NCBI GenBank assembly: GCA_015680685.1
Contig: MNCI01038164.1
Location: 1,188 to 65,187, forward strand
DNA from: Gnetum montanum
Taxonomy: Eukaryota; Streptophyta; Gnetopsida; Gnetales; Gnetaceae
Direction: 5' to 3'
DNA: 64,000 bases
The translations under genes and the position numbers were made by a program. Positions 57,653 through 64,000 of this stretch are shown here, piece by piece. The first letter of the stretch is position 1; every line of letters starts with the position of its first letter. The notes beneath the pieces were generated by a model, which saw nothing but the letters and a program-made list of their open reading frames with translations, was not told the origin of the DNA and made no database searches.

Positions 57653-59953
57653 TATAACAAACCACTTCTCCTTGAGTTCTTGCATTAACAATTGTAATAG
57701 TCTTTCTATGTGTTTGTGTGCATGTTTTGTTGACAACTTGTGTGTGTGCTTTGTTTAGACTATGGTGGAAATGGCTAAATGGAATAGTAATAAATTTGTT
57801 GACCAAATGTTTATATGCATTATGATTAAATGTTTAAATACTTTATGCATAAGAAATATGATTTAAAATACATGCTAGGAAAGTTTTAAAATAATAATAA
57901 TAATAAATATATGGAAAAATAAAATATTTTCTATTCTATTGCAATAGAGATGCTGAGAAACAAAAGAAAAATAGAGGAAATTACTCTCTAAGGTGTGCCA
58001 CAAGAGATAAAAATAGGTATGTTGAGATGCAAAAGAATGTTCATACTAAGGAACTTGACCTATGAATCAAGTTGGAGAAACTTGACCCATGAATCAAGGA
58101 TATTGTGTGCAAATACTGTAGCTTTATATTTTATTTATTTTATTTTATTTTATCTAAATGCAATGGATTGCTTCTTTTATTTTAAAATAGTAGAGTATAA
58201 GTACCCTCTCCAGGGTTGTAGAAAGGTCACCTGATGACATTTGAAGGCTTGTAAGACGATGGGAAAATTCACATCGTTGATGACTTGAAAAAGAAGGTGC
58301 CTTATTTGATTATGTATCTTAAATTGTCCTTATCTTGAATCTATTTTGAAAACTCTTTCCTTGCATCTTATGATAATTCTAAATGATAAAGAGATAAATA
58401 TTGTGCTAAAATGTTTTGTAATTATCAAGAAAAATTGAACCTGAGAATTAGCAAAATCTAAATTTTGAAATATCAAAAATTCTTGATTTAAGAATTAAAC
58501 TTGCAACCTATGAATATACATATTTTATTAACTTTTTTTTATAGTAATCATGAAGAGAATTGAACCCATGACCCATTGCTGAAAAAATAGAGAGAGAGAG
58601 AGAGAGAGAGAACTTTAAAAAGAAAGAAAAACTACAAATAGTTCCCAGCAAGTCAGTTACAATAAACCATCCATTATCCCTTATTCCACCTACAAATAGG
58701 GAGAGGAGGATAGGGGAAAAAACACACAAGGCAAAAGTAGCTAGGTAGAACAAAAAAGAAGGGATACAACAATAAGGAGTGTGGCTAGGAAGGGAGAGAA
58801 GATTATGGCTGCTATAGGAGATAGCAAGGAGAAAGAAAACAAGTGCTGCATAGCAGTCCAATATTCTAATAATTCCTCCTAATATTCTAAGCAAGGAGGT
58901 AAAATGATCCATCTCTGTTATGTTTAATAATGGCCAACAAAGGGTTGATTTTCTCAAACTTCTCTCTTCGTACCTACCTATCCACCTTCACAATGCTTGT
59001 ATAAAATTATCAAGATTGTTGTTGTAAGCTTAGATTGTTGAAGCTTTTATTACTTTTCTGGATCTCTCCACCCATCCTCTACACTCTCACACCTAAATGA
59101 CTTGAATGAGAGTTGTTTCTGTAATGATTTAAAAACACCCATAATGATTTCGAGCATTTTTCGTGAAAGATTGCCAACAAGGGCCAAGGATCCCTAATAT
59201 GAGGATTGGTACCGTCGACAGAAAGTGAGAGTATCCTTGAGCCCATCGATAATTGTGAATGTATTAAAATTGTTGAATTCTTGGATTTTGGTTGGAATTT
59301 GGTTGATGAACCCTTCCCCTTTGAATGCATAAATCTTGGATCTAAATCTTGAATTATACGTTTTTTCCTATACCTTCTCAAGTTTGATTTTGATATCCTT
59401 CTATAGGTTGATGAAGTGGGGGAAAACCTAGGATGTTAATTTATGGTTGAGATTTATTTATTCTCTACTGTTAAACATATGAATTTCTTGATTAAATGAT
59501 TAATGGTAAAATGATTATAAGAGTTAAATTCAAATGATCTTGTTTTGTGTGTTGCTAGAAATTATAAAATATTATTATGTGATCAAAAAAATATGATATT
59601 ATTAATTTATCTACTTTTGTGGTCATTTCTTTGGTTTACAAATGTGTAAATGATCCTAATTAGAGATTTTTTTTAGGTTGAATATTAAAAATTTTGTTTT
59701 TATTAATATGATGAATTTTGCACAGATATTTTACTATGGCTATTTCTTTACAAAATTATCTTTTAATTCTTAAAATTAATATTGATTGACCTATTTTAGA
59801 GCTAGATCTAGGCATTTTTGATTTTTTTTTTAATTTTATAGGTTAATTGATTATTGTAGAAAGAAAGCTACCTAGGCATTTTCTTCTTTCAACTAGCTTT
59901 CTTTCTAGGGGGCTTTGGGTGCTAGCTCTTGCTCCATATGAATGGGTATTACA
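57653..59953 (+). repeat. 5' LTR of D
   Basis: Begins TATAACAAACCACTT (TGTAACGAACCACTT in the 3' LTR, a CpG and TG decay) and ends GGTATTACA. It contains a (GA)n run at about 58590-58613 and two minus-strand open frames (58508-58957, 59079-59381) that are pyrimidine-rich shadows. 57916-58120 is absent from the 3' LTR. Confidence 0.85.
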
Positions 59954-59956
59954 TTT

Positions 59957-59968
59957 TGGTATCAGAGC
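59957..59968 (+). other. Primer-binding site of D
   Basis: TGGTATCAGAGC lies 3 bases after the LTR and is complementary to initiator tRNA-Met. Confidence 0.9.
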
Positions 59969-60269
59969 ACTAGTTTTGGCTTTCTTTTACTTTCCTTCAA
60001 ACATCTTATGAAGTTTGAATTTGTGCATTGTTTGATGTGGTTTTGGGTATGGACTAGTTGGTGAAAAATAAGGCAAATTTTGATTCTGGATAGAACTACA
60101 TAGAAATTAACAATGGACAAATAAATTAGAAAATTTTTTGTCAGCCTTCGAATTGCTCAAAAAACATTATTTTTGTAAAACAAATGATGCAAGAGATGCA
60201 AATAGCAAAAGCAATAATTTTGGTTAGACTATATGCAGCTAATATGATAATGATTGCCAACTAGAGAAG

Positions 60270-61430
60270 ACATCGTTAGATTATCTAGTTGTAGATGAAT
60301 TCAAAGATGTGTTTACTGATGAGTTACCAATAATGCCACAAAAATGAAAGGTAGAGTTTGGGATTGAAATTCTTCCAAGGAGTGCTCTAACCTAAAAGGC
60401 ACCATATAGAATGTCACTAGCTAAGATGCATGAGTTAAAAACCCAACTTGAAGAACTATTAAAGAAGTGATTCATTAGGCCTAGTATGTCACCATGGGGA
60501 GCACCAGTTCTATTTGTCAAGAAGAAAGATGGAACCTTACACCTATGCATTGATTATCAATAGCTAAACAAGGTAACTATTAAGAATAAATATCCTCTTC
60601 CAAGGATTGAGATCAACTCAAACAAGCAAAGGTATTTTCAAAAATTGATTTAAACTTAGGATATTACCAACTAAGAATCAAAGAAGAAGACATTTCAAAA
60701 ACAACCTTTTGAACAAGGTATGAACATTATGAATTCACTATCATGCAAGTAAGAGCAAGTGTGCATTTTGGCAATATGAAATAAAGTTTCTTACTCATGT
60801 CTTGTCAAACACAAGGTTCGCTATAGATCCAAATAAAATTAATGCAATAATTATTTGGCCTTAGCCTAAGAACGTTACAAAATTTAGAAGTTTCTTAGGG
60901 TTAGCAAGCTACTGCCACAGGTTTGTAAAAGATTTTTCAAAAATTTCAGCCCCTTTGACATCATTGCTAAACAATAGAAATCAGTTCCAATGGTCAAAGA
61001 AATGTACTTTGGCTTTCCAAAAGCTAAAAAGATTGTTAACATCAACTCCTATATTAATCATGCCTTCAGAAAATGTTTAGTTTGAGGTATATACAAATGC
61101 CTTCGATGAGGGATTAGGCTGTGTTTTAATGCAGCAAAATTACGTAGTTGCTTATGGATCAAGATAATTAAAACCTCATGAACACAATTACCTAGTGCAT
61201 GATTTGGAACTTGCAGCAGTGGTGCATGCTTTGCAAATATGGAGACATTATTTGTATGGGAAGAAATTTAGAGTATGGTCAAATCATCAAAGTTTGAAAT
61301 ACATTTTCACCCAGCCTAATTTAAACATGAGGCAAAGACATTGGTTAGAATTCTTGTGTGGTTATGATTTTGAGCTCCTTTATCATGAGGGTAGAGGAAA
61401 CAAGGTGGAAAATGCTCTCAGTTGAAGGAG
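60270..61430 (+). pseudogene. D reverse transcriptase-RNase H remnant
   Basis: [52 protein letters not shown] and YPLPRIE mark the RT start (60290-60610). YEHYEFTIM follows, and then the sequence jumps to FLTHVL without the YxDD segment (about 60750-60800). The connection FLGLASYCHRFVKDFSKIS and the RNase H (open frame 61195-61425) are good: HDLELAAVVHALQIWRHYLY and FELLYHEGRGNKVENALS. The first RNase H Asp is lost (VYTNAF for VYSDAS). Confidence 0.85.
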
Positions 61431-61599
61431 GTATGTTAAGGGAATCTTTTTACTTCACAGTACAATTGTTGAATTGATTAGAAAGGGACTGAAAAATGAT
61501 AAGTTCTTTGCTAAGAAATTTGAAAGGAAGAAGCTAGGTTAACTAAAAAATGGATTTAAAATTACTACTAATGGTTTGCTACTTTTCCAAGATCATTTA

Positions 61600-62720
61600 T
61601 ATGTTCTAGCCAATGCAAAACTTAGAAATTTGGTAATGCAAGAACACCATGAAACAGTTTATACAAGTCATCCATGGACAACAAAAATGCTACATGGAAT
61701 CAAAAAATAATTTTGGTGGCTTGGAATGAAAAATGATGTTGTTAAGTTTGTGGCAAGATGTTTAACATGTTAGCAAGTTAAGGCTAAACATTAAGTACCA
61801 ATAGGTATTTTACAACCACACAATATCCTAGAATGGAAATGGGATGAGATTGGAATAGATTTTATTATTAGGTTACCTAACGTTCTTGTAGGATATGATT
61901 ACATAATGGTGGTAGTTGATGGGCTAACAAAGTCAGCACACTTCACCAAAGTGAAATCAAATCATGATGCTAGAAAGATTACAGAAATTTATATTCAAGA
62001 AATAGTTAGAATGCATGGCATACCTAAGAAAATCATTTTAGATAGGAATCTAAATTTTACATCTCATTTTTGGCAAGCTATCCAGCAAGCTCTTGGAACA
62101 AAACTAAACTCCAGCACAACCTATCATCCACAAACTGATGGTCAATTTGAAAGAACAAAGCAAATGGTAGAAGATCTTTTAAGAACTAGTATATTGGATC
62201 ATCATAAAACTTGGGATAAGGTGTTGCCCTTGGTAGAATTTGCCTACAATAATAACTACCAAAGCAACATTCAAATGGCACCTTATGAAGCCTTGTATGG
62301 TAGAAAATGTAGAGTTTCTAGCTCTTGGGATCAGCTTAAGGAAAAATTGCTTTTTGGGCCTAAGATGATTTTGGATTTGTAGCTAAAGGTGAATCAAATT
62401 AAAGAGAGAATAAAGCAAGTACAAGATAGGCAAAATAGTTATGCAAATAATAGGAGGCGCCTAGAGTTTTCTATTGGAGATAAAATATTTCTAAAAGTCC
62501 AACCCTTTAAAAATGTCATTAGAGGTGTTAAAAGGAACAAACTTAAACCTAGGTTTATTGGCCTTTTTGAAGTCTTAGAGAAAATTGGTCTTGTTGCTTA
62601 TAGAATAGCTATACCTCCTAGTTTATCATCTTTACATAATGTTTTTTATATTTCTATGTTAAGGAGGTATGTTTATGATTCTAAGCATTGTTTGCAATGG
62701 GAAAACCTTTAGGTTAGCTC
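61600..62720 (+). pseudogene. D integrase, nearly open
   Basis: The zinc-binding part (about 61640-61790) reads HHETVYTSHPW and later CLTC. The core is open from 61906 to 62382: VVVDGLTKSAHF with the first Asp, IPKKIILDRNLNFTSHFW with the second, and YHPQTDGQFERTKQMVEDLL at the Glu region. One TAG at 62380 separates it from the open C-terminal frame 62389-62712 with GDKIFLKVQPF, LKPRFIGLFEVLEKIG and VAYRIAIPP, the GPY/F module with Leu for Pro. Two substitutions would account for the loss of frame in over 260 codons, so this domain decayed less than RT. It would catalyse joining of element DNA to the chromosome. Confidence 0.9.
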
Positions 62721-62739
62721 AGATTGTACCATCCAAGTT

Positions 62740-62908
62740 CAACCAATTCGAATTTTAGACCAAAGGGTGCTCAATCTCAAGCACCATACACTACACCAAG
62801 TTTAGCTAAATTGGAATGAGGATGGATCTGAAACCTCTTTGGAGATGGAGGATGTGGTTAGAGAGAGCTACCCTCACCTATTTAAACATTTCCAAGAGGA
62901 AATGTCTT
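62740..62908 (+). pseudogene. D chromodomain-like tail
   Basis: IRILDQRVLNL is followed by LNWNEDGSETSLEMEDVVRE and SYPHLFKHF. This fits the chromovirus pattern VxWxxxxxEATWExExxMRxxYPxLF, with Thr-Ser-Leu for Ala-Thr-Trp. It ends just before the purine tract. Confidence 0.7.
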
Positions 62909-62921
62909 AAGGGGAGGAGGA
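62909..62921 (+). other. Polypurine tract of D
   Basis: AAGGGGAGGAGGA directly precedes the 3' LTR (TGTAACG), as expected for plus-strand priming. Confidence 0.9.
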
Positions 62922-63934
62922 TGTAACGAACCACTTCTCCTTGAGTTTTTGCATTAACAATTGTAATAGTCTTTCTATGTGTTTTTGTGCATGTTTTCTT
63001 GACAACTTGTGTGTGTGCTTTGTTTGGACTATGGTGGAAATGGCTAAATGGAATAATAATAAATTTTTTGACCAGATTTTTATATGTATTATGATTAAAT
63101 GTTAAATACTTTATGCATAAGAAATATGATTTAAAATACATGCTGGGAAAGTTTTAAAATAATAATAATAAATGATATATGGGAAAACAAAATATTTTCT
63201 GNTATTTTATTTTATTTTATCTAAATGTGATGCATTGCACCTTTTAGTTTAAAATAGTAAAGTATAAGTACCATCTCCATGGCTGCAGAAAGGTCACTTG
63301 ATGACCTTTCAAGGCTTGTAAGACAATGGAAAAATTCACATTAGTGATGACTTGAAAAAGAAGGTGCCCTATTTGATTATGTATCTTAAACTGCCTATAT
63401 TATGAATCTATTTTAAAAACTCTTTCCTTGCATCTTATGATAATTCTAAATGATAAAGAGATAGATATTATGCTGGAATGTTTTGTAATTATCAAGAGGA
63501 ATTGAACTTGACATCTAGCAAAATCTAAATTCTAAAATATCAAAAATTGTTGATTTAGGAATTAAACCTACAACCTATGAATATACATATTTAATTGATT
63601 TTTTTTATACTGACCATGAAGAGAATTGAACTCATTACCCATTGCTAAGAGAGAGAGAACTTTAAAAAGAAAGAAAAAAATACAAATATTTCCCAAGAAG
63701 TCAGTTACAAGAAACCATCCAGTATCCCTTATTCCACCTACAAATAGGATGAGGAGGAGAGGGAAAAAAACACATAAGGCAAAAGTAGCTAAGCAGAACA
63801 AAAAAAGAAAAGATACAACAACAAGGAGTGTGGCTAGGAAGGGAGAGAAGACTATGGCTACTACAGGAGATAACAAGGAGAAAGAAAACAAGTGCTACAT
63901 AGCTGTCCAATATTCTGATAATTCCTCCTAATAA
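62922..63934 (+). repeat. 3' LTR of D, truncated
   Basis: Matches 57653-58888 with a gap opposite 57916-58120, marked by an undetermined base at 63202. Similarity ends at TTCCTCCTAATA near 63934, where the 5' LTR continues for another kilobase. Confidence 0.85.
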
Positions 63935-64000
63935 AAAAGATATCTGTACTGTCCTAAATCGTCGGTGTAAGGCTGGAAGGGAAACAAACACCGAGAGATC
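63935..64000. other. CpG-bearing flank truncating D
   Basis: The last 66 bases contain CGTCGG and ACCGAG and do not match the rest of the D LTR. As at the left edge, undecayed sequence abuts an old element. Too short to identify. Confidence 0.45.

Larger units (their letters stand above)
57653..63934 (+). mobile_element. Ty3/gypsy chromovirus-like element D
   Basis: 5' LTR 57653-59953 (2.3 kb), primer site 59957, pol 60270-62880, purine tract 62909-62921 and a partial 3' LTR 62922-63934. Gag and protease are absent: only about 300 bases separate the primer site from RT. The RT catalytic segment is also deleted. The integrase keeps two long open frames and a chromodomain-like tail. It is inserted in the flank of block B. 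The 3' target copy is outside the recognisable sequence because the LTR is cut at 63934. Confidence 0.85.

Noticed and set aside
1-64000. CRISPR arrays, bacterial operons, rRNA or tRNA genes
   Set aside because: Tandem repeats present have no spacer structure, coding content is plant retrotransposon type, and no cloverleaf or rRNA signature was seen by eye.

Overview
This window is repeat-dense nuclear DNA of a flowering plant. It holds at least five Ty3/gypsy and three Ty1/copia LTR retrotransposons or their remnants, a LINE-like fragment, solo LTRs and tandem arrays. There is no intact host gene that I can support. Plant-type evidence is the chromodomain gypsy pol, the Athila-like pol with an FMDD reverse transcriptase motif, and primer sites complementary to initiator tRNA-Met (TGGTATCAGAG). 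Almost every element is old. LTR pairs differ by about 11-12 percent by eye, and reading frames are broken mostly by changes expected from deamination of methylated cytosine (CAG or CAA to stop, CGA to TGA, TGG to TAG). The species cannot be named from the sequence. The lack of young insertions would suit a lineage with little recent transposition.

Layout. 1-238 is CpG-retaining DNA that truncates an old element. 239-7462 is block A: a minus-strand Tekay/Del-like gypsy remnant (239-4660), a plus-strand Lys/Glu-rich ORF remnant called W here (4690-6340), its probable 3' LTR (6563-6849) and flank. 8155-8530 is a minus-strand LINE-type reverse transcriptase fragment. 8580-10430 is a CpG-retaining, promoter-like island of unknown nature. 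10685-26060 is a deep nest: a minus copia gag split by gypsy element X (11027-25979), whose 5' LTR holds solo LTR Y (11606-13106) and copia C1 (13558-18817), whose own 5' LTR holds solo LTR Z (13811-14439).

26973-31462 is copia C2 with paired 218-bp LTRs. 32694-33030 is a 3' fragment of the X family. 34851-35128 is a decayed copy of part of the CpG island. 35480-40005 is an Athila-like gag-pol (E) on the plus strand, followed at 41031-43287 by a third copy of W, cut by gypsy element F (43288-48806, minus strand, very long LTR full of tandem arrays). 50090-57652 is block B, a second copy of block A. 57653-63934 is a chromodomain gypsy element D with a 2.3-kb LTR, no gag and a partly readable integrase. 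The last 66 bases are again CpG-bearing unrelated sequence.

The genes do not work together as a pathway. What can be read is a history of insertion, duplication and decay. The least explained items are the W protein family (three copies, downstream of an Athila-like pol in one case) and the CpG-retaining island with its methylation-decayed partner 24.6 kb away.
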